In this document: piece by piece, positions 37,857 to 47,697 of the stretch | Numbering within the stretch: the first letter of the stretch is position 1 | Layout of the letters: each line of letters starts with the position of its first letter | Assembly: GCA_005110385.1 (NCBI GenBank) | Contig: DUDT01000014.1 | Span: 124,001 to 188,000 of the forward strand | Source of the DNA: Candidatus Melainabacteria bacterium | GTDB lineage: Bacteria; Cyanobacteriota; Vampirovibrionia; LMEP-6097 | Length of the DNA: 64,000 nt | Direction of reading: 5' to 3' | Position numbers and translations under genes: made by a program | Notes under the pieces: generated by a model | Told to the model about the DNA's origin: nothing | Databases searched by the model: none | The model's input: the letters and a program-made list of their open reading frames with translations, nothing else

Positions 37857-38870
37857 ATGAGCAAAGAACTTCTATTTTTAATTTATAACACTCCACAGGA
37901 AGATGTTAAGGTCGATGTGCTTGTGCAAGATGAGACTATTTGGCTTACACAGAAAGCTATGGCGGCATTGTTTGGCACATCTACTGATAATATAGGTCTT
38001 CATCTCAAAAATATTTATACAGATGGTGAGTTAATCGAAGAGGCAAGTACCGAGAAAATCTCGGTACTTCAAAAAGAGGGAACACGGGAGGTTCGCCGCA
38101 GTATTAATTTCTATAATCTTGATGCTGTCATCTCAGTTGGGTATCGGGTAAATTCTGCTAAGGCGACGCAGTTTAGAATCTGGGCTACTAAAACCTTGAA
38201 AGAATTTATTCAAAAAGGCTTTGTGATTGATGATGAGCGATTAAAGCAAGGCACTAATGTCTTTGGCAAAGATTATTTTCGTGAATTATTAGAGCGTGTT
38301 CGCTCTATCCGTGCAAGTGAACGGCGAATTTGGCAACAAATCACAGATATTTTTGCAGAATGTAGCTTTGATTATGACCCACATTCAACCACTACAAAAG
38401 ACTTTTACGCCATGATTCAAAACAAGTTTCACTTTGCTATTGTGGGGCAAACTGCTGCTGAAATCATTTTTACGAAAGCAGATAGAAGACTGGAGAATAT
38501 GGGATTAAGCACATGGAAGAATTCACCAGATGGGCGTATCCTAAAATCAGATGTTACTATCGCTAAAAATTACCTTTCTGAAAAAGATATAAAACGCTTA
38601 GAGCGAGCAGTCTCAGGATATTTTGATTATATTGAAGATTTAATAGAGCGTGAAAACACTTTCACCATGCAGGATTTTGCAAATAGTATAAATGAATTTT
38701 TAGTGTTTAGAAAATATACGATTCTAAATGATAAAGGTAAAATTTCTAAACAGCAGGCAGAAGCACATGCAGAGACAGAATATGAGGCATTTAATAAAAC
38801 GCAGAAAATTGTTTCTGATTTTGATAGGACGATGAAGATACTTGAGAACAAGGATAAGCTGCATGAATAA
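37857..38870 (+). CDS. RhuM family protein
   Basis: 337 residues. The N-terminal half has the RhuM (virulence RhuM/YdhU-like) order: VLVQDETIWLTQKAMAALFG (about 21-40), DNIGLHLKNIYTDGEL, RRSINFYNLDAVISVGYRVNS (about 80-100). The remainder is the conserved C-terminal part with FHFAIVGQTAAEII. The first part looks like a Bro-N-type DNA-binding region. Such genes occur in restriction loci, phages and genomic islands; the biochemical role is unclear. It follows the nuclease by 48 bases. Confidence 0.88.
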   Translation: MSKELLFLIYNTPQEDVKVDVLVQDETIWLTQKAMAALFGTSTDNIGLHLKNIYTDGELIEEASTEKISVLQKEGTREVRRSINFYNLDAVISVGYRVNSAKATQFRIWATKTLKEFIQKGFVIDDERLKQGTNVFGKDYFRELLERVRSIRASERRIWQQITDIFAECSFDYDPHSTTTKDFYAMIQNKFHFAIVGQTAAEIIFTKADRRLENMGLSTWKNSPDGRILKSDVTIAKNYLSEKDIKRLERAVSGYFDYIEDLIERENTFTMQDFANSINEFLVFRKYTILNDKGKISKQQAEAHAETEYEAFNKTQKIVSDFDRTMKILENKDKLHE

Positions 38871-39021
38871 GGTTTAGGAGCTGATTGGGAGGTATTGTCC
38901 TAGTGGAATTCTACTCATGGAGCTAGTTCAGAGATAATCTTAATTGAAAGGTTTTTATCGCCAGCGTACCAGTAATTTTATAAAGTACAATAATGTTTGA
39001 GAGATTAGTTATTGTTATAAA

Positions 39022-39606
39022 ATGGATATAAGCATTGAAAACTGTAATAATATCCAGAGCGGATCAATTCATATTTCTGAATCAAAACTTAATATCAAAT
39101 TTGGAATTAATGGAACAGGTAAAAGTACAATAGCTAAAGCAATCAGATATGAATTGGAGTCTCCAGATAAATTAACTGAACTGACACCTTTTCGATTACA
39201 AAAACAAACAGATCTAAAACCAAAAGTATGCATACCTCAAGAAATCAAAACAGTCTTTATCTTTAATGAAGAATATTTAAGTCAGTTTTTATATAAAGAA
39301 GATGAATTAATTTCAAATAGTTTTGAGATTTTTATTAAAACTCCTAATTATATTGAATCCATTAAAAAGATAGAAGATATTCTAGAGAATATTAAGAAAG
39401 TGTTTTCTGAGAAAAAAGAACTTGAACAGATAATTAGTGATTTTGACAGCTTATCTAAAAGCTTTACTATGACTAGCAAAGGAGAACTTTCTAAGTCTTC
39501 TGCACTCCACCACCAAAGATGCTTCCTTAACCGCAGAGAAGGACTAGGCTTCAAACTCAAGTACGAAGCGAGTTTGAGTACAATCATTCATCCTAATCAG
39601 CCTTAA
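39022..39606 (+). pseudogene. truncated AAA ATPase (SMC-like/RloC-type N-terminus)
   Basis: 194 codons. It begins with an ABC/SMC-type ATPase start including Walker A GINGTGKST (about 29-37), then VFIFNEEYL and a coiled coil. Related ATPases (AAA_13, RloC/PrrC-like) run 500-800 residues with Walker B and signature motifs after the coiled coil; these are absent. The last 40 codons read through unrelated sequence from about 39497 with a strong hairpin, so the gene was probably cut by repeat insertion or recombination. Confidence 0.65.
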
Positions 39607-39627
39607 AATTACACGTTGTGCAGCGGT
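39497..39627. repeat. hairpin-containing sequence at the end of the broken ATPase gene
   Basis: It contains CAAACTC (39552-39558) and GAGTTTG (39570-39576) as an inverted pair, and ends in GTTGTGCAGCGGT, whose reverse complement lies at 34673-34685. Read on the minus strand, AAGGCTGATTAGGATGAATGA resembles AAGGCTGAGGAGGACGAATGA of the trmD element. Boundaries are approximate. Confidence 0.35.
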
Positions 39628-39637
39628 CCCTTCTTTA

Positions 39638-40882
39638 CTAGTCCCGCGCCATCAAAGCCTTCCAAGGCAAAGCCAGCACTTCATCATTAATACTGTAAGC
39701 TTCCTCACCAGTATATAAAATAAGTCCTTTTTCTATATTAGCCTTGGGATAGGATTCCTTAAAGGCTAAAATGCCTCTCGCGTCATGTTTTGTGAGATTA
39801 GATTTAGCTTTAATTTCTATTGGGTAGAATTTAGCATCTATTTCCAGTAATAGATCTATCTCTGCACCACCGTTAGAACGCCAGTGATAAAAAGAAGGTG
39901 CTATTTTTAATGATTGAGCTAATCTGAAAATCATATTTACGCAAAAAGTTTCAAATAAAGCTCCCCAAAGTGGATGAGCCGCGAGGACTTCTGCTGAAGA
40001 GATTCTTTGCAAGTAACATAGTAAACCAGTATCCATAAAGTATCCTTTAGGTTTTTTAGAAACTCGCTTAGTGAGATTATTAGAGTAAGCTATTACTTCA
40101 CGCCATTGATAACCACAGATTAATATGTCTAGCCACTTAGAAGCCTGTTTGGGAGAGAGACCTAAATCTCTTCCCAACCGTGATTTATTTATTTCCTGCG
40201 CGCTATACGCTGCTATTAAAGAGACGAAGCGCGAGAATAAACTTAGATCACTGATGTCTGCAAACATACGAACGTCTCTTTCTATATAAGTTTGCATATA
40301 AGATTTGAAGTAATCTGAAATAAATTCTTCTTCAAAGCCTAAAGTAGCAGGAAAGCTGCCCTGCCAGACTGTTTGATATAAAGTTGTATTTAGTTTTAGT
40401 GTGCTACTTACTTTATTTTGAAGACTATTCGGGCTTTTTAAATAAGCTTTCAGCCAATGCCTTTCCCCTTGATCAGCTATTTCATAAGCAGTCATACCCT
40501 CCAACTCAAGAATACCAACCCTACCAGCAAGGCTTTCAGAGATATTTCGAATGATAGATATATTCTGTGAGCCCGTTATAATGTACTGCCCCTTTTGAGA
40601 TGACTTATCAACTTTTCTTTTAATCGCTGGGATTAATTCCGGTACATATTGAATTTCATCTAGAATAAGTGGAGCAGGGAAATTATCTAAAAAGCGGTCG
40701 GGGTCTTTTCTTGCCTCAAATAAATCTTGCACTGGATCAAAGGTAATAGATTTTAAATTCTTGAAAACCTTTTCTATTAAAGTCGATTTACCTACTTGCC
40801 GAGCTCCTTTCAGCAAAACTATCTTAAAATTTTTGCTTAGCTTTAATAATTTATCTTCAAGATGCCTATGGATATAAGTCAT
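39638..40882 (-). CDS. AAA_14/DUF4143 ATPase
   Basis: 414 residues. Walker A GARQVGKST (about 23-31) and Walker B APLILDEIQYVPEL (about 69-82) lie in the AAA_14 domain. The C-terminal DUF4143 domain follows (about 200-370), with HWRSNGGAEIDLLLEIDAKFYPIEIK, which resembles a PD-(D/E)XK core. The family is widespread, often scattered in islands, and of unknown function. It lies opposite to the other island genes, between the broken ATPase and the decayed ABC exporter. Confidence 0.9.
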   Translation of the reverse strand: MTYIHRHLEDKLLKLSKNFKIVLLKGARQVGKSTLIEKVFKNLKSITFDPVQDLFEARKDPDRFLDNFPAPLILDEIQYVPELIPAIKRKVDKSSQKGQYIITGSQNISIIRNISESLAGRVGILELEGMTAYEIADQGERHWLKAYLKSPNSLQNKVSSTLKLNTTLYQTVWQGSFPATLGFEEEFISDYFKSYMQTYIERDVRMFADISDLSLFSRFVSLIAAYSAQEINKSRLGRDLGLSPKQASKWLDILICGYQWREVIAYSNNLTKRVSKKPKGYFMDTGLLCYLQRISSAEVLAAHPLWGALFETFCVNMIFRLAQSLKIAPSFYHWRSNGGAEIDLLLEIDAKFYPIEIKAKSNLTKHDARGILAFKESYPKANIEKGLILYTGEEAYSINDEVLALPWKALMARD

Positions 40883-40955
40883 AATTACCTAACAGTTTAT
40901 CCTCCACAGGGACAAACTGCAAGGTAATTTTCACACCTATTTATTCATAACCTAA

Positions 40956-41475
40956 TTAACGCCTCTGAAAAATCGAATTGAATATCATTACTTTGAAAAT
41001 GAATTATGCAAAAAAATAGAAAACGAAACTGGGTTAAAAGCTTTTACCCAGAAAGATTTCTTCCTCAAGACCATGGCTTACTGGGCACAGAATACTGGTA
41101 TCCCAATAAACTTTGGCATCACTGTAATTCTTGGAATAATTATTGGCATAGCTATTTCAATTCAAACCCTCTACACATTTATGGTTGAGAATATGAAGCA
41201 GTTTGGTACTTTTAAAGCCATAGGTATTAGTAATGGTGAACTTGCCATGATGATATTTTTACAAAGTAGCTTTGTCGCTGTCATCGGCTACGGCATAGGA
41301 GTGGGTTTAATGGCGATAATGGGTTTAAATGTTCCTCGCAATGGCGAACTAGCCTTCTATACCCCTTAGCAGCTTTTAATCATCGTCTTAGTTTTCTTTT
41401 TCTGTACAGCGGCTAGCCTTGTCAGCATCAGGCAAGTATTAAAAATAGAACCAGCAATAGTATTTAAAGGATAGA
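40956..41475 (+). pseudogene. C-terminal remnant of a FtsX/DevC-like ABC permease
   Basis: An open frame from 40956 encodes the end of an exporter permease: ETGLKAFTQKDFF, TGIPINFG, then QFGTFKAIGISNGELAMM and membrane helices, ending LKIEPAIVFKG. The N-terminal half, including the first membrane helix, is missing, and an in-frame TAG at 41368-41370 interrupts the last helix. It lies directly after the island and is the first cistron of the ABC exporter, so the island or an associated deletion probably removed its 5' part. Confidence 0.75.
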
Positions 41476-41494
41476 AATAGAGAGAAAAATAACT

Positions 41495-42188
41495 ATGAAC
41501 AATGCAGTTATCCTAAATTCAATCAACAAATCCTTTGGTGAAGCCGAATACAAGAATCAGGTGCTTTTCGATATTAATCTAAATATTCCTTTGGGGAAAA
41601 TAAATTTTATAGTAGGACCCTCTGGCTGCGGTAAAACCACGCTTATCAGCATAATCGCAGGCATATTAAATCAGGACTCTGGGAAAGTTAAGCTCCTAGA
41701 TAAAGATCAAAAAGATCTTACAGAGAAAGCTAAAAGTTCATTTAGAAAAGAAAATATCGGCTTTATTTTTCAACAATTCAATCTAGTACCGACTATTTCA
41801 GTTATAGAAAATGTTGCTATACCATTATTAATTCAGGGAAAGGGTTTCAGTGAAGCGCTAAAAAGAGCAAGTAAGATTCTAAATAAAGTTGGTTTAAAGG
41901 ATAAAGAGAAATCACTGCCAAAAAAATCTATCTAGTGGTCAACAGCAAAGAGTCGCTATCGCAAGAGCTTTAATTAATAAGCCTAAAATTATTATCTGCG
42001 ATGAGCCAACGGCCTCGCTAGATGGTCAAACTGGAACTACTGTAATGGAACTACTTTCAAGCATAGCGAAAGAAACAGCCACTACTGTAATTATCGTTAC
42101 TCACGACAATAGAATTTACAATTACGCAGACAGAATCATAGAGATGGAAGACGGGAGAATTAAAAATGTTCGAGAAATTAATGGATAA
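41495..42188 (+). pseudogene. ABC exporter ATP-binding protein with frameshift
   Basis: LolD/DevA-like ATPase. Walker A GPSGCGKTT and the Q-loop FIFQQFNLVP are in the first frame. After a run of seven A (41920-41926) the frame breaks; one A fewer restores the signature [14 protein letters not shown], Walker B IIICDEP and the switch His VTHD, through to the stop at 42186. It is an indel in a homopolymer: decay, sequence error or slippage. The end overlaps the adaptor gene by 23 bases. Confidence 0.8.
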
Positions 42189-43101
42189 ACTAGTTAACTT
42201 TTTTAGGGATTTTAAACATCTGAAACTCCCAGTTTCTACGCTATTTGCCGTTCTAGGAGTACTGCTTGCACTTTTTTACATAAGCACTAAGGAATTTAAA
42301 ATTAAAGCCAAAGCCCCAATTACAGCTGCGGCAAATAAACCCTTCACCTCAAGCATCAGCGGCACTGGCATCATAGAATCAGTCGGAAAAAATATAGACA
42401 TCGCCCCTTATTACGCAGGCAGAGTAGCAGAGGTTTTTGTAAAAGAAGGTGACAGCGTAAACATTAACAGTCCACTATTTAAATTAAACGACCTTGAAAC
42501 CAGAGCTGGATTAGCATCCATCAAAGCTGAATTAGATGCTCAAAATGCTGTATTGAAAAACATTCAACAACAATATTCACGATTAGAAAACTTAGAAAAT
42601 AAATCCGCAGTCTCAGAACAGGACATAAGCAGCAAGGCGCTTGAATTAGAAAAGGGCAATGCTGATTTCAGAAAGCTAGAAGCACGAATAAGAGAACAGG
42701 AAATACTTTTAGAGCATTCTATTATAAAATCTACAGTAACTGGCAAGGTCTTACAAGTAAATATCCGAGCTGGTGAATACATAATTCCAAGCTCAAACCC
42801 AGCACCCGTAGTATTAGCAGAAGACAAGCAATATCAAGTAAGGGTAGATATCGACGAAATCAATTCATCACAGATAAGACCTAATCAAAAAGCCTATGCC
42901 TTTTTAAAAGGTGATACTTCTAAAAAATTTCCTCTAGAATTCGTTCGCATAGAGCCTTATATGGTTCCTAAAAAAGACCTAACTGGAAATACCGCTGAAA
43001 GGCACGATATTAGAGTATTACAGATCATATATTACTGTAAAAAACCTGAATTCCCTATTTATATAGGTCAGCAGTTAGAAATTTATCTAGAAAAAAGTTA
43101 G
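42166..43101 (+). CDS. periplasmic adaptor (HlyD/DevB-like membrane fusion protein)
   Basis: 311 residues. One N-terminal membrane helix (about 20-37), then a lipoyl half ([35 protein letters not shown], about 62-100), a short helical hairpin (about 115-180), the second lipoyl half ending near [11 protein letters not shown], and a beta-barrel domain. It would link the ABC pump to an outer-membrane channel. The frame is intact although both pump genes upstream are broken. Confidence 0.87.
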   Translation: MFEKLMDKLVNFFRDFKHLKLPVSTLFAVLGVLLALFYISTKEFKIKAKAPITAAANKPFTSSISGTGIIESVGKNIDIAPYYAGRVAEVFVKEGDSVNINSPLFKLNDLETRAGLASIKAELDAQNAVLKNIQQQYSRLENLENKSAVSEQDISSKALELEKGNADFRKLEARIREQEILLEHSIIKSTVTGKVLQVNIRAGEYIIPSSNPAPVVLAEDKQYQVRVDIDEINSSQIRPNQKAYAFLKGDTSKKFPLEFVRIEPYMVPKKDLTGNTAERHDIRVLQIIYYCKKPEFPIYIGQQLEIYLEKS

Positions 43102-43155
43102 AAGGAACTGCTCGCAAACGTGCAAGACTGAGTAGGACGCAAGCAAAGAGGAAAT

Positions 43156-44664
43156 ATGAAAAAAATACCCATACTGATAATTTCATTTCTACTAATTACA
43201 CTAAACTGTAACGCCCTTACAGCCCGCACCTTAACTCGCATTAAAACGGATGACGTAAGACAGGTACGAGTTCATGAATCAAGCTTTATAGAAAAGCCCG
43301 AACCAAATACTATCTATAACTTAAGCCTAGTAAGCTTTGTAAGTGATGAAGAGTTAGAGACTCAAGACTGGTGGTTATTATATGCAGATGAAAATCTAAA
43401 TAATTTAATAGAAAAGGTTAGCCAGAATAATCTTGACCAGAAAATAGCTTTAAATAGACTCGAAGCCAGTTATTTTCAGGCTAGAGCTAGCCTCGGAAGA
43501 GAGTTTCCGAATATTAGTATCGGCAGCCAATATAATGGTCAAAAAAATCCAGAAAATCTAACAGCATTTCCTGTCGGCAATCTTAATAGAGCCGGGCCGA
43601 GAATTTTTGCACCAGGAGAATGGGTCAATATCTATAGCTTACCTATCAACCTTAGTTACGAACCAGACTTTTTCTTAAAGAATCATCTTAAAACTAAGTC
43701 GAAACAGCTTCAAACAGAAGCCACTCAGTATGAAGCAGAACTCAATAACCTTAATATTAGATATAAAGCCACAGAACTCTATTTCAATTTAAGCAACATC
43801 GAAAAACAGATACAACTTCAATCAGACATCATCAAATTAACTAAAAGAAACGCCTCACTAACTAAAAACTTAGTGGATAGCGGTCTCAAAGACAGGATTT
43901 CATTAAACATAATCAATGAGAATATTAAAAATCAAGAAATAAAATATAGAGCTTTAAGAAATACTAGAGATATTTTACTTAGTGATCTGGCTTTTCTTAT
44001 GGGTGAAAAGCCTTATATTACGAATATGACAAGCGACCTTGAACTTATAAAGGAACCAATATTAAACCCAGAGAATCTCAGCTCAGAGCTACTTTATAAC
44101 AGACCCGACATTAAAATTTCAGAAAAGATTCTAGCAGCCTCAGATATAGATATTCAGGTCGCTAGAAAAGCTTATCTACCAAGCTTTAGCCTAACTTTAC
44201 AAAATAGTTTAAGCTCCGTCAATATCAGTAATTTAGTAAGCCCCGAAAGCTTACTTGTAGCAGTAGTTGCAGGCATGACTCAAACACTATTTACGGCTGG
44301 GGCTCGAGAAGCTGAATTAAACTACACTCAAGCTAAAAATAAAGAACTTTTAAATTCACATAGTAAAACTATTCTAAATGCTTTAAAAGAGGCTGAACTT
44401 GAGCTAAAAAACTTAGATAAATCACAGAGCATACTTGCGTTAAATCAAGAAAAAGAAAAACTCGTCCAGGATAGACTTTCACTAAATCTTGATAAAAATA
44501 AACAGGGTATTATTTCGGAATTGGATTTAAATTTAGTTAAAATAGAGGCCCTCGAAGCAGAGGCTTTAAGACTAGAGGCAAAAACTAGAAAATTAATTTC
44601 TTTTTCCATGCTCTCTAAAATACTTGGCGGTAAAGCTTGCAGAGAGCAAGAAAATTTGCTATAA
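43156..44664 (+). CDS. outer-membrane efflux protein (OprM/TolC family)
   Basis: 502 residues with signal peptide (about 1-22). The early WWLLYADENLNNLIEKV motif (about 74-90) is typical of NodT/OprM channels, followed by two OEP repeats (about 95-290 and 310-490). Probably the exit duct of the adjacent ABC-adaptor system. AGAGGA site before the start; a terminator follows at 44699. Confidence 0.88.
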   Translation: MKKIPILIISFLLITLNCNALTARTLTRIKTDDVRQVRVHESSFIEKPEPNTIYNLSLVSFVSDEELETQDWWLLYADENLNNLIEKVSQNNLDQKIALNRLEASYFQARASLGREFPNISIGSQYNGQKNPENLTAFPVGNLNRAGPRIFAPGEWVNIYSLPINLSYEPDFFLKNHLKTKSKQLQTEATQYEAELNNLNIRYKATELYFNLSNIEKQIQLQSDIIKLTKRNASLTKNLVDSGLKDRISLNIINENIKNQEIKYRALRNTRDILLSDLAFLMGEKPYITNMTSDLELIKEPILNPENLSSELLYNRPDIKISEKILAASDIDIQVARKAYLPSFSLTLQNSLSSVNISNLVSPESLLVAVVAGMTQTLFTAGAREAELNYTQAKNKELLNSHSKTILNALKEAELELKNLDKSQSILALNQEKEKLVQDRLSLNLDKNKQGIISELDLNLVKIEALEAEALRLEAKTRKLISFSMLSKILGGKACREQENLL

Positions 44665-44698
44665 TGTTAAAAATCAAGCTTAAATTAAATCTTTTGAG

Positions 44699-44720
44699 TC
44701 GAGCGCAAAGCTCGATTTTT
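44699..44720 (+). terminator. terminator after the exporter operon
   Basis: Six-base GC-rich stem TCGAGC/GCTCGA, loop GCAAA, followed by TTTTT. Confidence 0.75.
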
Positions 44721-44773
44721 GCTTTAATGGCTTACATATTTCTAAGATATTATTAAATAAGGAGTTCTTAATT

Positions 44774-45058
44774 ATGAATAAAATCATATCTATATTTTCT
44801 TTGGTCACTGTTTTAACCTTGCTTTATAGCCCGGTAAACGCTGCTCAGATCAATAAAACTGGAATCAGTGGAAAAAGCGTATTAGCTAGCGTTCTTTCAC
44901 TAATTATTTGGCCTGGCATCGGACAAGCTGTAAATGACGAACCAGGTAAAAAAGTGGTGACTCATGCAGTAGTGGGATTAATACCCCCATTTAGATTCTG
45001 GTCTGCTTACGATGCACTAGTGGATCGTCATGGTGGATACTGGGAAGGTAAAGTCTAA
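44774..45058 (+). CDS. small exported or membrane protein, unknown
   Basis: 94 residues. Signal peptide (about 1-23, cleavage near VNAAQ), then a hydrophobic stretch VLASVLSLIIWPGIGQAVND and a conserved-looking tail (GLIPPFRFWSAYDALVDRHGGYW). No family name comes to mind. Strong AAGGAG site, followed by a good terminator; a monocistronic, probably well-expressed envelope protein. Confidence 0.65.
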   Translation: MNKIISIFSLVTVLTLLYSPVNAAQINKTGISGKSVLASVLSLIIWPGIGQAVNDEPGKKVVTHAVVGLIPPFRFWSAYDALVDRHGGYWEGKV

Positions 45059-45090
45059 ATATATCTAAAACAGATTAACTAATTGATATT

Positions 45091-45137
45091 AAAAACAAAG
45101 GGACTTGTAAAAATTCACAGGTCTTTTTTGTTTTTAA
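45091..45137. terminator. bidirectional-type terminator
   Basis: Long inverted repeat AAAAACAAA..GACTTGT / ACAGGTC..TTTTGTTTTT with flanking A and T runs. Confidence 0.75.
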
Positions 45138-45196
45138 TATTAATATATTTACAATAAAGACCAATGCTCAAGATAGTTTCAAGTTAAGGAGAATTA

Positions 45197-45904
45197 ATGT
45201 CCGTAGCAATATACCAAAAGTTGCTAATCCTGATATGCTTAATAGCCTTATCATCGCTTAACACCCTAAAAGCTTCTACTGATAATGAGCTAATGGCTTG
45301 GGGATTTATTGACTTAGCTATACCTCTTGATAAAATACGCCCAGGTTTACAATTAACAGAAACTCTGAGCCATCGCTTCAATAATGAGTTTCAAGAATTA
45401 GATGTCACACTATTTCGCTCCGAGCTTTCTTACAACTGGAATAAAAACCTACAGAGTTCTTTTGGTTATGATCATTTCATAATTTACAATCGAGATAGTA
45501 ATTTTGAAAACAGATTATGGCAGCAAGTTTTACTCAGAAAAAATGTAAACATTTTAAAGATACAGAATAACCATAATGAGATTAATGATAAAAAAGCTGA
45601 AGGCTACAGTAGATTTAGGTTTGAGCAAAGATTTATTGACGATACTGAACTCACCCTAAGATTAAGAGGCAGATTAGGCTATATTCACCCCATAGGAAAA
45701 ACCTTAAGCTTAGATATCAGTGATGAGCTTTTCTATAATTTTTTACGCAACGAAGGATTAGAGCAAAATCGCATAATGCTTGTTCTTCGAAAAGACTTTA
45801 ATAAGCACTTATCACTTAGTACTGGCTATCAAATTCAGCATTTTTTCCTTGACCGTGATCTTATTAATCATGGCTTAATCGCAAGGCTACAGATATTCCT
45901 ATAA
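45197..45904 (+). CDS. DUF2490 domain protein, probable outer-membrane beta-barrel
   Basis: 235 residues. Signal peptide (about 1-27), then alternating strands with the DUF2490 pattern: early MAWGFIDLAIPL and LTETLSHRFNNEF, central RFRFEQRFI and LRLRGRLGYI, and final HLSLSTGYQIQHFF. Family function unknown, assumed outer-membrane. AAGGAGA site. Confidence 0.75.
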   Translation: MSVAIYQKLLILICLIALSSLNTLKASTDNELMAWGFIDLAIPLDKIRPGLQLTETLSHRFNNEFQELDVTLFRSELSYNWNKNLQSSFGYDHFIIYNRDSNFENRLWQQVLLRKNVNILKIQNNHNEINDKKAEGYSRFRFEQRFIDDTELTLRLRGRLGYIHPIGKTLSLDISDELFYNFLRNEGLEQNRIMLVLRKDFNKHLSLSTGYQIQHFFLDRDLINHGLIARLQIFL

Positions 45905-45912
45905 AAAACACT

Positions 45913-46464
45913 TTAAGTCAATAATTCATGCGGGACTGTAACTGGCAACTCAATACCGAAAACCTTTTTGAATTTTGCGATAATCAGCGTTTCCACCGCA
46001 TTACCATTTGGCTTAATCAAGTAAGATTTACCATTAAAAACCTCTTGAACTAGTAACATCTCAACCCTAGGCTTATCTGCTTCGAAAAAGCTTATTTTAC
46101 CCGCAGCACAGTATTTCTCAAGATCAAGCTTAGCTGGTAGCTCAAACTCCATACCATTTACTTCGGTTAAAAAATAGGTGAAAGATAATTTACCTAAACT
46201 AGTCTCAAAAACATCACCACTAGTCATTATTAGCTGATCTTCAAGAGCATTAAATTTAACGAAAGCCGGACTCTGTGAAAAATATTCGTTTTCCCATAAT
46301 TCTGGATCTTTAGCTCCGTCTAAAAAAGTTAATTTTAAAGAGCCATCAGACTGTTTATCTAAAGCTGCTAAAACTCGACCACCTTCACTCGGATCTATAA
46401 CGGTATAGCCGACCAGATCGCCTTTTGCATTATTTTGTTGATAGAGTTTAAATTTACCAGTCAT
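45913..46464 (-). CDS. hypothetical protein
   Basis: 183 residues with no signal peptide or membrane segment and mixed alpha/beta composition. No family recognised. The start lacks a clear ribosome site; it is the second gene after the 132-residue unknown, 12 bases away. Confidence 0.6.
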   Translation of the reverse strand: MTGKFKLYQQNNAKGDLVGYTVIDPSEGGRVLAALDKQSDGSLKLTFLDGAKDPELWENEYFSQSPAFVKFNALEDQLIMTSGDVFETSLGKLSFTYFLTEVNGMEFELPAKLDLEKYCAAGKISFFEADKPRVEMLLVQEVFNGKSYLIKPNGNAVETLIIAKFKKVFGIELPVTVPHELLT

Positions 46465-46476
46465 AATTTTTAGATT

Positions 46477-46875
46477 TTAAGCAAAATTACCCATAATTCC
46501 CAAAAGTCTCGAAGTGTCTGGTCCCATATGTTTCGCAAGAACAGTCGTTATATCCTGTTTTTGTTCTTTAGTTGCTTCTGTTGGCTGACGAGAAGTCACT
46601 GCATCAGACTTCACAACAGTCCCCAAAGACATCCAACCATCAGCAGCACCATCAGCAGCACCAGCAACATCATTACTTTTCGGTGATGTAAGACCTAAAT
46701 TAGCAACAGCAGGATTCTCAGTACTTTTAAAGAATCCATCCTCTTTAATAAGAGGCTTCTTATCAGGAAGAGTAGGAGGAGTAGCACCCGATGTTTCCAT
46801 ATCCAGTGGTACTGATTTAGGTGGTATAGATCTAGAAGGTACATCGCCGCCCCAACCTGGGCCTCTAATATTCAT
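46477..46875 (-). CDS. hypothetical low-complexity protein
   Basis: 132 residues, rich in Pro, Ser, Ala and Gly; no domain recognised. Probably disordered except for a short C-terminal helix (TTVLAKHMGPDTSRLLGIM). AGGAG lies about 13 bases before the start. Co-oriented with the 183-residue gene. Confidence 0.55.
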   Translation of the reverse strand: MNIRGPGWGGDVPSRSIPPKSVPLDMETSGATPPTLPDKKPLIKEDGFFKSTENPAVANLGLTSPKSNDVAGAADGAADGWMSLGTVVKSDAVTSRQPTEATKEQKQDITTVLAKHMGPDTSRLLGIMGNFA

Positions 46876-47078
46876 AATGTCTTTCGACTCCTATAGATTT
46901 ACTACTGTTTATAAATTAAGAACAAGTAAAATGATTCAACTTTATAATTCTTAATAAATAGACCCGCTCAGTATTTTTTTTGCTCATAGGAATAGCTTAT
47001 TTTTATAAACAGCAGTTATCCATATAAACACTGAGGGCTTATCTTCTTTAGGAGATTAGCAAGAAATTAATTTTATTC

Positions 47079-47642
47079 ATGGAAAAAAACGAGGCTGCTG
47101 AACTTTTAAATAGCTTTAAAAATAATTTACAAGAATTTAAAAAATTACTTATTAGTTCTAAACATCCCACTATGTCAAAAGTCGTGACTAACCATGAATT
47201 AATAAATGAGCTTAGAGAAAAACTAAAAAGCCCCTATCAAGTATTACAGAAAATAATTTTTGAATTAGGTGATAAACCTAGCATCATGCATGGCATGCCA
47301 CCTGCACCCTATGATGCTTATGAAGCTGCCTTAAAAGATGACAATGGAGTACTTTTCAAAAGCCTTCCAGCCCTAGAGCTGATCAACAAAGACTTAATTA
47401 AGGTTAAAAAGAAACTTCTTTTAGTTGAGAATGAATCTTTTAAAAAACATTTTGGTGATAAACCTTCTCACCAAGCAACTAAACATAAAAATCTCTGGGA
47501 AATGTTCTTTGAGTCTTTTAAATTCCTGTTTACATTCTTTAAAATCCCTTTTCAATTCCTGTGCAATTTTATACTTCGCCGCCCAATCACCTGCACTATA
47601 CTTTCAGCACTCATTCTAGTTTTAGTATCCTTCATAATTTAA
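47079..47642 (+). CDS. hypothetical tail-anchored protein
   Basis: 187 residues. Mostly helical and charged, with two C-terminal hydrophobic segments (about 148-160 and 168-187, TILSALILVLVSFII at the very end). Likely inner-membrane-anchored by its tail. No family recognised. Confidence 0.6.
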   Translation: MEKNEAAELLNSFKNNLQEFKKLLISSKHPTMSKVVTNHELINELREKLKSPYQVLQKIIFELGDKPSIMHGMPPAPYDAYEAALKDDNGVLFKSLPALELINKDLIKVKKKLLLVENESFKKHFGDKPSHQATKHKNLWEMFFESFKFLFTFFKIPFQFLCNFILRRPITCTILSALILVLVSFII

Positions 47643-47684
47643 AGCCTGCTTGGTACTTTTATACGCCTAGCGAGAGTGCCCTGT

Positions 47685-47690
47685 TATTAT
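47685..47690 (+). promoter_or_regulatory. extended -10 box of mazG
   Basis: TGT-TATTAT, ending 7 bases before the ATG; no Shine-Dalgarno. Confidence 0.5.
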
Positions 47691-47697
47691 TATCAAG

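Noticed and set aside
41006..41188. 60-codon frame starting at 41006
   Set aside because: Out of frame with the conserved permease sequence read from 40956; a shadow.
41920..41926. Programmed -1 slippage at the A7 run of the ABC ATPase
   Set aside because: A -1 shift leads to the wrong frame; one A must be skipped (+1), so a simple indel or transcript slippage is likelier.
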